DNA from: Myxococcus qinghaiensis
GTDB taxonomy: Bacteria; Myxococcota; Myxococcia; Myxococcales; Myxococcaceae
DNA length: 64,000 nucleotides
Assembly (NCBI RefSeq): GCF_024198215.1
Contig: NZ_JAKCFA010000004.1
Location: 124,001-188,000, forward strand
Direction of reading: 5' to 3'
Shown here one piece after another: positions 54,430 to 63,632 of this stretch. Made by a program: the position numbers and the translations under genes. The notes beneath the pieces are model-generated. The model ran no database searches, had not been told where the DNA came from, and worked only from the letters and a program-made list of their open reading frames with translations. How positions within the stretch are numbered: position 1 is the first letter of the stretch; every line of letters begins with the position of its first letter.

Positions 54430-56292
54430 TCAGTCGCAGGAGCGCTGGTCGGGCTTGCCGTCCGTGCACTGGCCCATGGGCGCGAAGTGGGACTCGGCCT
54501 CCGCGACGACTTCGTCCACGGGCCGGGCGCACTCGGCCTGCGCGAGCGTGCCGCGAATCTCGAACAGGCGCAGCACCTCCGTGCACCGCTGCTGGAAGGT
54601 CTTCACGCCGTCCTTGAAGAGCGGACGCATCACCTGAGGCGAGAAGGCGTATCCGCTCGCCGTCGCCAGCTCGGACTCCGGACGGAACATCCACGAGGAG
54701 CGCCAGCTCGACGCCACCTGCTCGAAGCGCGCCGGCCCCATCCACATGCTCGTGGCGGCCTGGAGTGAGCGCGCCTCCGTCGGCACGAAGCCCGTGCCCG
54801 TGCGACGGCAGTAGGTCGGCACCGCGGTGGGGTCGGCCACGTTCGCCAGCCGCAGCACGCAGACGTTGTACTCCGCGAAGCGCCGGCCCACGGCCGCCAG
54901 CTCCGCCTGCTGCACCTCGCCCACGCGCGGCTGCGCGACGAACAGGTCGATGGTCCGCATCAACATGCCGACCGCGTGCTCCGGCGGCGGCGTGGGCGTG
55001 GGCTCCAGCCCTCCCGTGGAGATGACGAGCACCCGCTCCGCGCCGCGCTGCACGGCCTGCAGCAGCGGCAGCCCCGAGCGCACCCCACCATCCAGGAACG
55101 TGCCCTGGTAGCGCCCCGAGCGCGAGGGAATCCAGGGCACCGGCTCCGCGAGCACCGGCTCGACGATGGAGGCCACCACCGCGTTGATGAGGCCGTCCAC
55201 GCGCTGCGCGTCCGTCGCCGTGGGCGGGAAGTCCGCCGGGTCCTGGTCACTGACGCCGAAGACGTCCCCCGTGTTGAAGTCCACCGAAACGGACACCAGC
55301 TCCGTGCCGTTGGTGAGCTGCGCGGGGACGACGGCGGCGCGCAGCTTGCTCTCCACCCCATCGAAGCGGACCAGCCCCTTCAGGTCCGAGGCAATCTTCC
55401 AGATCCAGGTCGAGTTGACGCAGTAGAGGTCCGACTCCACCGAGCACGTGTAGTTGCCCAGGAGCATGTCCCGCGCCTTCTGCTCCTGACCGGGCGTGTG
55501 GAACAGGTCCACCATCGTGCTGATGAGCGCGCCGGTGCTGGTGCCCGCCGCCAGGTCGATGCGCGCGTCCCCGCACCCCTCCGGCTCGGGCTTGCCCCGG
55601 CATTGCTCCATCAGCCCGAGCAGCCGCCACATGATGCCGGCGCTGAAGGCCCCATTGGCTCCGCCGCCGCTGAGCACCACCGCGTTGGACGGGCGCCCCA
55701 GCTTGCGACTCCAGCGACGGGCGCTCACGTACTGCGCGGCGGACTCGGCGCCTTCCCGCAGGCCCTGCTTGACGAGGAAGGGATTCATCGGCTCCTGGAG
55801 CGAGTCGCCCAGCGCGGCCAGCGACGCGGCGATGCCCATCGCGTTGCCGATGAAGCGCTGCGCGTCGACCTCGGCGGCCGTGGGCGCCGTCGGGTCCACG
55901 GTGCCCGGCGTCGCGGGAAGGCCCCACAGTCCCCCCGCCACGGTCTTCTTCAAATAGGTGTCGTAACAGGCGGAGTTGCTGCCTCCCGCGCTCGCGTGCA
56001 GACACTCCACCTGCTCCGCGATGACCTCGGACGAGTCCCCGAGGGCGGACATCCACTTCGCGACCTCCGTCGGGTTGGCGTAGGCGTCCACCAGGTGCGA
56101 GCGCGTCAGGCGCCCCACGCGCTCGCGCAGGGACGTGGGCAGCGGCGGAGTCTCGGGCTTCGAGGGCGCGTTGAGCTCCTCGAGGATGTAGCCGGTTCGC
56201 AGGAAACAGCCGCTCGACAGGGTGGCCATCGCCGTCAGGCACAGCAGGTACGTGCTACGTCGGTTCACGAGGTCCCCCGTCAAGGAGCGCAT
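54430..56292 (-). CDS. Patatin-like phospholipase lipoprotein
   Basis: This is a lipoprotein of 620 residues (lipobox LSSGC, Cys29). The catalytic dyad is clear: oxyanion loop SGGGANGAFSAG, nucleophile Ser in GTSTG near residue 250, and Asp in FLDGGVRSG near 399. Patatin-like enzymes hydrolyse acyl chains from phospholipids. Being exported and lipidated, it could act on its own outer membrane or on prey membranes. The AgmX/PglI-like gene follows closely downstream. Confidence 0.92.
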   Translation of the reverse strand: MRSLTGDLVNRRSTYLLCLTAMATLSSGCFLRTGYILEELNAPSKPETPPLPTSLRERVGRLTRSHLVDAYANPTEVAKWMSALGDSSEVIAEQVECLHASAGGSNSACYDTYLKKTVAGGLWGLPATPGTVDPTAPTAAEVDAQRFIGNAMGIAASLAALGDSLQEPMNPFLVKQGLREGAESAAQYVSARRWSRKLGRPSNAVVLSGGGANGAFSAGIMWRLLGLMEQCRGKPEPEGCGDARIDLAAGTSTGALISTMVDLFHTPGQEQKARDMLLGNYTCSVESDLYCVNSTWIWKIASDLKGLVRFDGVESKLRAAVVPAQLTNGTELVSVSVDFNTGDVFGVSDQDPADFPPTATDAQRVDGLINAVVASIVEPVLAEPVPWIPSRSGRYQGTFLDGGVRSGLPLLQAVQRGAERVLVISTGGLEPTPTPPPEHAVGMLMRTIDLFVAQPRVGEVQQAELAAVGRRFAEYNVCVLRLANVADPTAVPTYCRRTGTGFVPTEARSLQAATSMWMGPARFEQVASSWRSSWMFRPESELATASGYAFSPQVMRPLFKDGVKTFQQRCTEVLRLFEIRGTLAQAECARPVDEVVAEAESHFAPMGQCTDGKPDQRSCD

Positions 56293-56389
56293 GGCGGGGT
56301 CCCAGGAAGCGGACGGCGAGGCACCCCTTCGTCACATCGCGAAGCCGACGTTAGCGCATGCGGCCCACGCGCGAGGGATGACAAACGAA

Positions 56390-56417
56390 AGGCCCACCCC
56401 TGGGGAGAGGTGGGCCT
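56390..56417 (-). terminator. Probable terminator after the membrane protein gene at 56449
   Basis: AGGCCCACC at 56390-56398 pairs with GGTGGGCCT at 56409-56417 over a 10-base loop. Read on the minus strand, the stem is followed by a T-rich TTCGTTTGT. It stands between the stop at 56449 and the patatin gene start at 56292, so it likely ends the upstream gene's transcript. Confidence 0.75.
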
Positions 56418-56448
56418 GGACTTCGAGCCGTGAGGCCCGAGGGCCCTA

Positions 56449-57396
56449 CTACGGATACACCTCGCGGCGCGTCGTCGTGGTTCCGCCGCGCGGCGGGGTG
56501 ATGGCCCCTTCCGCGTGGACGCGCTGGCGCTTGCTCACGCCCAGCCCCGCGCCGAGCACCGAGGCGACGAGCCCCAGCAGCAGCGCGCCGAAGACGCCCC
56601 AGAAGGCGCGCCCCGTCTTGTCCGCGGCCTGGAGCGCGCCCTGCTGCACCTGCTCGCCCACCTGGCCCACCTTGGCCTTGGCGCCGTCAATCTGCGTCTG
56701 GACGCGGTTGGCGACGTCCTCCGAGTCCGCACGCGACAGCCGCGTGTTCTCCGCGATGGAGGTGACGAGCACCTCGCGGTCCAGGTTCCCGGTGCGCACG
56801 GCGGTGGTGACGATGTCCTTGGTGGCCGCCTCGAGCTGGTTGGCGGTGATGGTCGGCTTGCCCTCGGCCTTGAGCCGCTCGTTCACCGGACCGAGCGCGT
56901 CATTGGCATCCAGTCCGAACGCCTGGGCCGCGTTCCCACCCTGGGAGGCCGCGCCCGCCACGGCCGCGCCGGTGGCACCCACCACGCCCGTGGTCGCCTT
57001 GACCGCGGTGCCGACGATGGTCGACACCAGCATGCCCATGAGGACGACGCCGGCAATCGTCGTCAGGCCCCACATCACCGCGCCGTGCATGGCGCCGCCG
57101 CCCTTGTCCACCACGCCCGCGGTGCGCGCGGCCAGGAAGCCGCCGATGAAGAGGGCGATGAGCGGGGCGATGAGGCCCCAGATGCCGGTGCCGATGCCCG
57201 CCGAGCGCGCGCTGCTGGGGTTGCTCGGGTCCACCGAGGACAGGCCGAGCGCGAGGCCCAGCGAGTACAAGAGGATGAGCACGCCGAGCGCGACGACGGT
57301 ACCGCCGAGAATGGCGCCCCAGCTCAGTTTGAAAGGCGTTCCCGCGCTGGCGCCGATGACGCCAGGTTTCTCGTTCTCCACAATCGTGGTTGCCAT
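56449..57396 (-). CDS. Membrane protein of unknown function
   Basis: The protein is 315 residues long, with AGGAGG before the ATG at 57396. The N-terminal half has three membrane helices (WGAILGGTVVALGVLILLYSLGLALGL, GIWGLIAPLIALFIGGFLAAR, GLTTIAGVVLMGMLVSTIVGTAV), then an Ala/Gly-rich stretch, a helical segment with repeated Gln/Ala (ANRVQTQIDGAKAKVGQVGEQVQQGALQAADK) and a last helix (AFWGVFGALLLGLVASVLGAGLG). It resembles YtxH/YqjF-like stress proteins only loosely. Function unknown. Confidence 0.75.
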   Translation of the reverse strand: MATTIVENEKPGVIGASAGTPFKLSWGAILGGTVVALGVLILLYSLGLALGLSSVDPSNPSSARSAGIGTGIWGLIAPLIALFIGGFLAARTAGVVDKGGGAMHGAVMWGLTTIAGVVLMGMLVSTIVGTAVKATTGVVGATGAAVAGAASQGGNAAQAFGLDANDALGPVNERLKAEGKPTITANQLEAATKDIVTTAVRTGNLDREVLVTSIAENTRLSRADSEDVANRVQTQIDGAKAKVGQVGEQVQQGALQAADKTGRAFWGVFGALLLGLVASVLGAGLGVSKRQRVHAEGAITPPRGGTTTTRREVYP

Positions 57397-57499
57397 GGGC
57401 CGGGCCTCCTGCCGCGGTGAGCACCCAGGATGGGCGTGCTCGGGTCCGCGGCAAACATGGGCATCGTCGAGCAACGGACGATTCCACTCCCCAAGGACG

Positions 57500-57518
57500 C
57501 TCCCTCGGTGAGAGGGAG
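57500..57518 (-). terminator. Small hairpin after gluQ
   Basis: CTCCCTC at 57500-57506 pairs with GAGGGAG at 57512-57518 over a 5-base loop, just past the gluQ stop on the minus strand. There is no T-run; the call is weak. Confidence 0.35.
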
Positions 57519-57529
57519 GCGGCAGAGGC

Positions 57530-58477
57530 TCACCGCAGGCCGAGTGCCTTGATGAGCACGTCCTCGCGCGCGACGACGGGCGAGCGGGGAAGGGCTTCCA
57601 ACGCGAACGCTCGCACCAACGCGTCGAGTGTCCTGGGGCTCCCATCGCCCAGTCCGCTCCACGCGGCGAGCAGGCCGAGCACCCGCTCGGGAGCAAGTCC
57701 GCGCGCCCTCAACTCCGCGAGCGCGAAGGCACCCTCGCGCTTGGCGAGGCGCTTGCCGTCTTCTCCATGCACGAGTGGTACGTGGAGGAAGTCGGGCGCT
57801 CGCTCACCCAGTGCCGTGTAGAGCTGGAGCTGGCGGGGTGTGGACGACAGCAGGTCATCGCCCCGCAGCACGTGGGTGATGCCGGTGGCCGCATCGTCCA
57901 CGACGACGGCCAGCTGGTAGCTGGCGACCCCGTCATTGCGGCGCACCACGAAGTCGCCCACCACCGCGTCCACGTCCTGCGCGTAAGGCCCCATCAGCGC
58001 GTCGATGAAGCGCACCTCTCCGGGACGGGCGCGGAAGCGGTACGCGGGGGCTCGCGTCTTCGAGCGCTCGGCGCGTTGTTCCACGGTGAGGTGGGCGCAG
58101 GTGCCGGGGTAGCGAGGGCCTTCCTCGGAGAGCCCGTGGGGCGCGCTGGCGGCGCGCGCAATCTCGCCCCGGGTGCAGAAGCACGGGTAGACGAGGCCCT
58201 CCTTCTCCAGCGTGGCGAGCGCCTCGCGGTAGAGGTCGTCGCGCTGACTCTGGACCAGGGGCGTCTCGTCCCAGTCGAGGCCGAGCCAGCGCAGGTCCTC
58301 CATCAAGTCATCCACGTACTGGGGCTTGCAGCGCGCGCGGTCCAGGTCCTCGATGCGAAGGAGGAAGCGGCCACCGGCGGCGCGGGCCTGGAGCCAGCCG
58401 AGCAACGCACTGCGGATGTTGCCCAGGTGCATGCGCCCGGTGGGGCTGGGAGCGAAGCGTCCGCGAAAGCCGCTCAT
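57530..58477 (-). CDS. gluQ: Glutamyl-Q tRNA(Asp) synthetase
   Basis: The 315 residues match GluQ-RS, a GluRS catalytic core without the anticodon-binding domain. The signature FAPSPTGRMHLGN (HIGH box), LLRIEDLD, zinc ligands in CFCTRGE, and the KLAKR-like box in GKRLAKREGA are present. It attaches glutamate to queuosine at the wobble position of tRNA-Asp. The start at 58477 overlaps the stop of the upstream PEGA-like gene by 4 bp, so they are coupled. Confidence 0.95.
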   Translation of the reverse strand: MSGFRGRFAPSPTGRMHLGNIRSALLGWLQARAAGGRFLLRIEDLDRARCKPQYVDDLMEDLRWLGLDWDETPLVQSQRDDLYREALATLEKEGLVYPCFCTRGEIARAASAPHGLSEEGPRYPGTCAHLTVEQRAERSKTRAPAYRFRARPGEVRFIDALMGPYAQDVDAVVGDFVVRRNDGVASYQLAVVVDDAATGITHVLRGDDLLSSTPRQLQLYTALGERAPDFLHVPLVHGEDGKRLAKREGAFALAELRARGLAPERVLGLLAAWSGLGDGSPRTLDALVRAFALEALPRSPVVAREDVLIKALGLR

Positions 58478-59691
58478 GGTCGGACCAGCGGCTTGCGGAT
58501 GGGGTCCACGGGCCTCCGGGTGGGCACGGGCGCGGCGGGCTTCACCGGCTCGGACGTGGGGACGGCGTACACCGTCTGAGTGGGGCGCGTGACTCGCGAG
58601 GCCCCCGGCGTGGGAGACAGGGGCACGGCTTCCGGGAGTCCCGCTTCCACGCCGCGAGAGGCGAGCTGCGCCGCGAGCGCACGCAGGGGCTCCCCGGCAT
58701 CGAGCAGCTCCAGGTCCATCGCGACGCGCGGCAGCCTGCGAGGCGTCGAGTCCCCCGGGGCGAACACGAAGGCATCGAGCGCGAGCCCCGTGCCCGAGCG
58801 AGACAGGGTGCCGAACACGACGAGGTCCGCGCTCGCCTCGCGTCCCAGCGTCGTGGCGGCCTGGAGCGCGGAGGCGTCGAGCTGGTTGCCGGAGAGGGCG
58901 AGGGCCAGCGAGGCCGAGGCGCCGGTGCCGGGGGGCTGAATCGCGGTGGTGACTTCGCGCTCGGGGAGGGCCTCCACGATGCCGCCCACGGGCTCGCCGG
59001 AGGGGAGGGTGGCGCGCCACAGGTGCGCGCCGGGCGGCACCTGCGCGACGCGGACGGGCGTGGTGCCGGCGGAGGCGCCATCGAGGAGGACCTCGAGGCC
59101 CTGGGGAAAGGACTCGAAGCGCAGGACGCCGCGAGGTTGGGTGGCGTGGGCCGCGCGGACGCGCTCGACGGTGTGGGCGAAGAGGGGCGAGGTGGCGGCC
59201 AGGGGCAGCGAGCGTCCCGGGGCCACGGCCAGCGCGTGGGTGAGCGCGCTCGCGGCTTCTTCATCGCGACCGACGGCGTAGCGCACGGCGGCGCGCAGGG
59301 CGTACGTGTCCGCGAGCGCGGCGCCGTCCTGGAGGTGGGGGGCGTTCGCGGCGTAGGCGTCCAGGGCGCGGCCCAGGGCGGACTCCGCGCGGGTGAAGTC
59401 ACGGGCCGCTCGCGCGGTGACGGCTTCCTGCACGGCGGCCTGGGCGGCGGTGAGGGCGTCCGCTTGTGCGTCGGGGACGGGAGCGACGGCGGGCTCCGCG
59501 AGCGCCAGTCCCGCCATGCCATGGATTTCCGAGGCGAGCCGCGCGGCGAGTCGGGGCCCGGCGCGTGCGGGCACGTCTCCGGAGACGGCCTGGAAGGGCA
59601 GCACGGCCACCTTCTTCCGCGGCGCGCGCTGGGGCGCGGCGAGGGAAGAGGCACCCAGGAGGAGGCAGAGCAGGAGCGCGAGTCGCGTCAT
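58474..59691 (-). CDS. Exported PEGA-like protein
   Basis: This 405-residue protein has a signal peptide (MTRLALLLCLLLGASSLA). The start (KKVAVLPFQAVSGD) resembles proteins that combine a small TolB-like/CsgG-like beta start with helical repeats. Residues ~180-240 hold a PEGA-like module (GVLRFESFPQGLEVLLDGASAGTTPVRVAQVPPGAH), a surface-type beta domain. The C-terminus is Pro-rich. Function unknown. It overlaps gluQ by ATGA, but there is no evident functional link. Confidence 0.78.
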   Translation of the reverse strand: MTRLALLLCLLLGASSLAAPQRAPRKKVAVLPFQAVSGDVPARAGPRLAARLASEIHGMAGLALAEPAVAPVPDAQADALTAAQAAVQEAVTARAARDFTRAESALGRALDAYAANAPHLQDGAALADTYALRAAVRYAVGRDEEAASALTHALAVAPGRSLPLAATSPLFAHTVERVRAAHATQPRGVLRFESFPQGLEVLLDGASAGTTPVRVAQVPPGAHLWRATLPSGEPVGGIVEALPEREVTTAIQPPGTGASASLALALSGNQLDASALQAATTLGREASADLVVFGTLSRSGTGLALDAFVFAPGDSTPRRLPRVAMDLELLDAGEPLRALAAQLASRGVEAGLPEAVPLSPTPGASRVTRPTQTVYAVPTSEPVKPAAPVPTRRPVDPIRKPLVRP

Positions 59692-59796
59692 GGTCGGAGC
59701 GGGGAGGAGCCGACCGAATTCCTATCACGGAGCCGAGAGCGGCGCTCCGCCCCGCCGTTGCAGGGCAGCGCGTGTGCTCCCGGCTCGTCGTGGACG

Positions 59797-60093
59797 TCAG
59801 GTCCTTCCGCTGATGGTCCTCCCGCCTGTCATCGGGCTCCCCGTGGTGGTTGTCGTCTCCTTGCGACTCCATGGGAACGTGAGTGCGAGCGCGAGGCCCG
59901 CCAGTCCCACGATGCAGTAGATGAGGCGCGCGAGGGCGCTCGCCTGCCCCTGCGTGGAGCCACCGAAGATGGCGTTCACGAGGTTCCAGTTGAAGAAGCC
60001 AATCAGGCCCCAGTTGATGGCGCCAATGATGGCGAGTACGGCCGTCACCTTCATGAGTGTGGACCTCATCCGGTCCCCGTCCTGTCGTTCCAT
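59797..60093 (-). CDS. DUF378 small membrane protein
   Basis: The protein has 98 residues. GAGGAGG precedes the ATG at 60093. Two helices (VTAVLAIIGAINWGLIGFFNWNLVNAIFGG; LARLIYCIVGLAGLALALTF) with the motif GAINWGLIGFFNWNLV are diagnostic of DUF378. Function unknown. It is divergent from the AsmA gene. Confidence 0.92.
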   Translation of the reverse strand: MERQDGDRMRSTLMKVTAVLAIIGAINWGLIGFFNWNLVNAIFGGSTQGQASALARLIYCIVGLAGLALALTFPWSRKETTTTTGSPMTGGRTISGRT

Positions 60094-60338
60094 GGCCTGC
60101 CTCCTCGTGTCGTGGTGGGCCGGCGCCGGAGGACTCCCTTTCGAAGCCCGCCCGGTCGTACCCAGCGGTTTCCTCAATGTACGGAGCCCCTGGAGCGCAC
60201 GACCCGTCGGCTCGAACGCCCTCATGGTTCGCGACGCTGCGGCCGAGGTGTCCCGCCCACGCTCAGCGGAGGCTGGAGCGGTTCATCGGAGGCACGACTC
60301 GCCGGGGAGCGCCGTCGAGCTGGGGACTGCGCATCGTC

Positions 60339-62405
60339 ATGGATGCGATGAAACAGGATGCAAGGAACAGGAAGGACCCCTCTCGCCACCGCGCCTTGAA
60401 GGTCGCGCTTGGCGTCGTGGTCATGGCGTTGGTGCTGGTCATCGGCGTGGTGGTGGCGAATCCGTCCTGGCTCGCGCAGCGGCTGCGCGGACAGGTGGAG
60501 ACGGCCGCCACCCGTGCCCTCGGTCACAAGGTGACTCTCGAGAAGCTCGACGCCCAGTGGTTTCCAAAACCAGGCGCCACGATGACGAACTTCCGGGCCG
60601 AGGGCGAAGGGAACGAGCCGCCCTTCCTGGAGGCTTCACGCGCGACGGCCACCGTACAGCTCTGGCCGCTCATCCGGAGCCTCGGCAAGGACGTGCGTGT
60701 GGGGGCGGTGAAGCTGGAGGAGCCTCGGGTGAACCTGGTCCGCCGCGCTGATGGGACGTGGAACTACGAGTCTGTCGGAGGTGCTCCAGCCACCCCGAGC
60801 AGCGGCGGTGGCAAGGAGTCCGGGACAGAGGCCTCCGTGGAGCGCCTTCGGATTGAGAATGGCGTCGTCCAGGTGACGGACCAGCAGGCGGCGGGAGGCA
60901 CGGCCGCGGTCGCGCTCCAGGACCTCGATGCGGACTTGAAACACGTGGGGCCTGGCCTGCCACTCGAGGGCACGCTGAAAGCGGCGGTGGCCGCCTCGAA
61001 GCAGAACGTGGAGGCGGACTTCAAGGTGGACCCGCTGCCCACCGGCATGCCCGGGCCCGGTGAGCCGTGGCCCAAGGTGACGATGAAGCTGCGCGCCAGG
61101 GACCTCTCGGTGAGCGAGGTTCGTGACTTCCTTCCGCCGTCGGCGACTGCCTACTTCACGGGCGGACTGGTGGATGTCGACGCGGAGGTGAAGACGAAGC
61201 CGCAGGGTCAGTACGCCCTCACGGGCCATGGCGCGGCGAAGGGGCTGAAGCTCCGAGGTGACCCGGCGAGCGGCGCGTTCGACTTCAACTCGCTCATCGA
61301 CCCCGAGCACCTGAAGGCCACGAGGGTGGACTTCACGCGCCTCTCACTCGCGGGCCCGGGGGTGGACCTGGGTGGAACGGCGTCAGTGCAGATGGCGCCT
61401 GCTCGCGTGCGGTTCGCGTTGGAGGGGAAGGAGCTTGATTTGCAACACCTGCTCGGTGCGTTGCCACCCAGCGAGCCGAAGAAGGAGTCCAGCTCCAAGA
61501 CCACCGCGCTGCCCGCGTCCGTGCGAGCGCGGCTCGGAAAGGTGGACGTGGATGGGACGCTCAAGCTCGGGACGCTTCGTCACGGGAATCTCCAGGCGAC
61601 GAACGTGGACGCGCAGGCGAAGTTGGACGAAGGGGTGATGCTCATCGAGAAGGGCGGGGCGACTGTGTACGGCGGGCGCGCGGACCTGACGGGGACGAAG
61701 GTGGACCTCACGAAGTCGCAGCCCGCGTGGACGCTGAAGGCGAACCTGCAGGGCATGGACACCGCACAGGCCTTCCAGGCGTTGTCAGGACAGTCGTCGC
61801 TGCAGGGCCTCGCGAGTGGTGAGCTGCTGCTCACTGGAAGTGGCCTGGACTGGGCGCGGGTACGCAACGGTGTCACGGGGAGCGGGAACGTGCGGCTGAG
61901 CAACGGAGTGCTCACGACGGCGGACCTTGGAGGCGCGGTGGCGCCGGTCTTGTCACAAGGGCTCACGGCGCTGGGGAAGAAGGGGGCGGCGGGGACGGTG
62001 CAGAAGGCGGGGAAGGGCACGCAGTTGAAGGACTTGAACGCGAAGTTCAGCGTCAAGAACGGCTGGGTGTCGTTCACGCAGCCCATGGGGTTCCAGTCGG
62101 ATTTGGGCAACGGGACGTTGGATGGTCGGGTGGGGTTGGATCAACGCCTGGAGCTCAAGGGCACGATTGATGCGTCCAAGGAGTTCGTCTCGAACCTCAC
62201 GGGAGGCGCGGTTCCCATCAAGTCGCCGGTGTCCGTGCCGCTCACCATCACCGGGACATTGAAGGCGCCCAAGGTGAGCGCGGGGAGTCCGGGGGATATC
62301 GCGAAGGGCCTGCTCCCCGGAATGGTGCCGAAGAGCATCGAGGACCCGGTGAATCAGGCGCGCAAGAGCCTGGGCGGGCTCTTGAAGCGGCCGGGCAAGA
62401 AGTAG
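60339..62405 (+). CDS. AsmA-family protein
   Basis: The 688-residue protein starts at the ATG 60339 (60348 is an alternative). There is one N-terminal membrane helix (ALGVVVMALVLVIGVVVANPSWL) and a long beta-rich periplasmic part with AsmA-type repeats (LGHKVTLEKLDAQWFPKPGATMTNFRAEG near the N-terminus; VRLSNGVLTTADLGG and GTLDGRVGLDQRLELKGTID near the end). AsmA-like proteins form bridges that carry phospholipids to the outer membrane. The 245 bp upstream, shared with the DUF378 gene, likely hold both promoters. Confidence 0.9.
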   Translation: MDAMKQDARNRKDPSRHRALKVALGVVVMALVLVIGVVVANPSWLAQRLRGQVETAATRALGHKVTLEKLDAQWFPKPGATMTNFRAEGEGNEPPFLEASRATATVQLWPLIRSLGKDVRVGAVKLEEPRVNLVRRADGTWNYESVGGAPATPSSGGGKESGTEASVERLRIENGVVQVTDQQAAGGTAAVALQDLDADLKHVGPGLPLEGTLKAAVAASKQNVEADFKVDPLPTGMPGPGEPWPKVTMKLRARDLSVSEVRDFLPPSATAYFTGGLVDVDAEVKTKPQGQYALTGHGAAKGLKLRGDPASGAFDFNSLIDPEHLKATRVDFTRLSLAGPGVDLGGTASVQMAPARVRFALEGKELDLQHLLGALPPSEPKKESSSKTTALPASVRARLGKVDVDGTLKLGTLRHGNLQATNVDAQAKLDEGVMLIEKGGATVYGGRADLTGTKVDLTKSQPAWTLKANLQGMDTAQAFQALSGQSSLQGLASGELLLTGSGLDWARVRNGVTGSGNVRLSNGVLTTADLGGAVAPVLSQGLTALGKKGAAGTVQKAGKGTQLKDLNAKFSVKNGWVSFTQPMGFQSDLGNGTLDGRVGLDQRLELKGTIDASKEFVSNLTGGAVPIKSPVSVPLTITGTLKAPKVSAGSPGDIAKGLLPGMVPKSIEDPVNQARKSLGGLLKRPGKK

Positions 62406-62413
62406 GAGCCGGG

Positions 62414-63481
62414 CTACTTCGCTGGAGGTTGGATGGGCTGGGGCTTCAGGCCGTGACGTTGCTTGAAGTCCGGCCATTCGCGCACGAAGACCTGGGCGAC
62501 TCCTGCCTCAATCGCGTCGCTGCTTTTTCCATGGGGATGGAGCCGACTGGGGCGGGAGCCATGGTTCTCACCGAGGCGCTCGCGCAGAAGGTCGAAGGCG
62601 ATGATGGCCCAGTCGGGTGGCGGCTTTTCGGTGGCGACCGTTTCGAGGACATTCGCGACCACGCGGTCGACGTCCTTGTTCGGAAGGCCACGAAGAAGCT
62701 TGAGCATCAGCGCGAACGTGAGGTCGAAGGAGGGATACGCGACGATGTCGCGAGCGAGTTCCTCGCGATAGCCTTGGACCCGTGCGGTGTCGTCAGGTGA
62801 AGCTCGCGGGTTGTAGAAGGAACGGGCCACGTCGAACTCTTCGGAGCCCAGACCGGACACGCCATCCCAACGTGTCACTGGATGGACAGCAGCGAGCACT
62901 CTCCAGTCCCAGTGCGCCTTCTCGAAGTCGGGTGCCTCCCCTGCGAGCCGCGCCTGAATCCATCGGTCCAGTGCCTGCCGGGCCGCTGTAATCACCCGAC
63001 GGTAGGCTTCCACATCCGAGTCGCTGCCTGGGAAGCGCGTCCCACAGAATGGCCACGTGGGCAACCATTGGCCATTCTCCTTGTTGAGGAGCGCGACGAC
63101 TGTAAGCCCTACCTGGACATTCGTGGCGCACGGGCCCCCGGACAAGATGAATGTCTCGATGCGCGCTCCGGTGCGTACCGAGCCCTTCCAGGTTTCACGA
63201 ACCTCCAAGGTCACGCTGGCGTCGTATCCCAACCCCTCCAGAAGTCTTGGCCGCTCGCTCACGCTCTCGACTTCTGCCCAGACGATGAGCTGGGCTTCGT
63301 GCGCCAGCTCCCAGAGCGTATGCGGCGGAGGAGGAAATGAGGCGCTGGCTTGGGGCGCATGGCTGAACACTGTGACCAGTGCCAGGACTAGAAGATGGTT
63401 TGTCGCTCGGGCGGCTCTCCACTGCGAAGTAGCGAGTGTGGATGACGCGGTTCGAAGTGCGAGGGGCGATTGCTCACGCAT
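62414..63481 (-). CDS. Exported protein of unknown function
   Basis: The protein has 355 residues, with AGGAGATG before the ATG at 63481. A signal peptide (LLVLALVTVFSHAPQASA) is followed by a beta-rich part (LIVWAEVESVSERPRLLEGLGYDASVTLEVRETWKG) like those seen in secreted proteins of unknown role in Myxococcota. A helical C-terminal part (LMLKLLRGLPNKDVDRVVANVLETVATEK, ending DFKQRHGLKPQP) is repeated in the next gene. Function unknown. Confidence 0.8.
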   Translation of the reverse strand: MREQSPLALRTASSTLATSQWRAARATNHLLVLALVTVFSHAPQASASFPPPPHTLWELAHEAQLIVWAEVESVSERPRLLEGLGYDASVTLEVRETWKGSVRTGARIETFILSGGPCATNVQVGLTVVALLNKENGQWLPTWPFCGTRFPGSDSDVEAYRRVITAARQALDRWIQARLAGEAPDFEKAHWDWRVLAAVHPVTRWDGVSGLGSEEFDVARSFYNPRASPDDTARVQGYREELARDIVAYPSFDLTFALMLKLLRGLPNKDVDRVVANVLETVATEKPPPDWAIIAFDLLRERLGENHGSRPSRLHPHGKSSDAIEAGVAQVFVREWPDFKQRHGLKPQPIQPPAK

Positions 63482-63632
63482 GGGGCATCTCCTGGGGAGC
63501 AGGAGCATCCCGATTCACGCCCGGAGGTCACTCATGCGGGCTCCATCGCTGCATCATGCTTTCATCACGAGCCTGCCCAGGTTGCAGCCTCCCCACTCGC
63601 GCGACGGTCTTCACGGACCCGAGAGGCTGGCT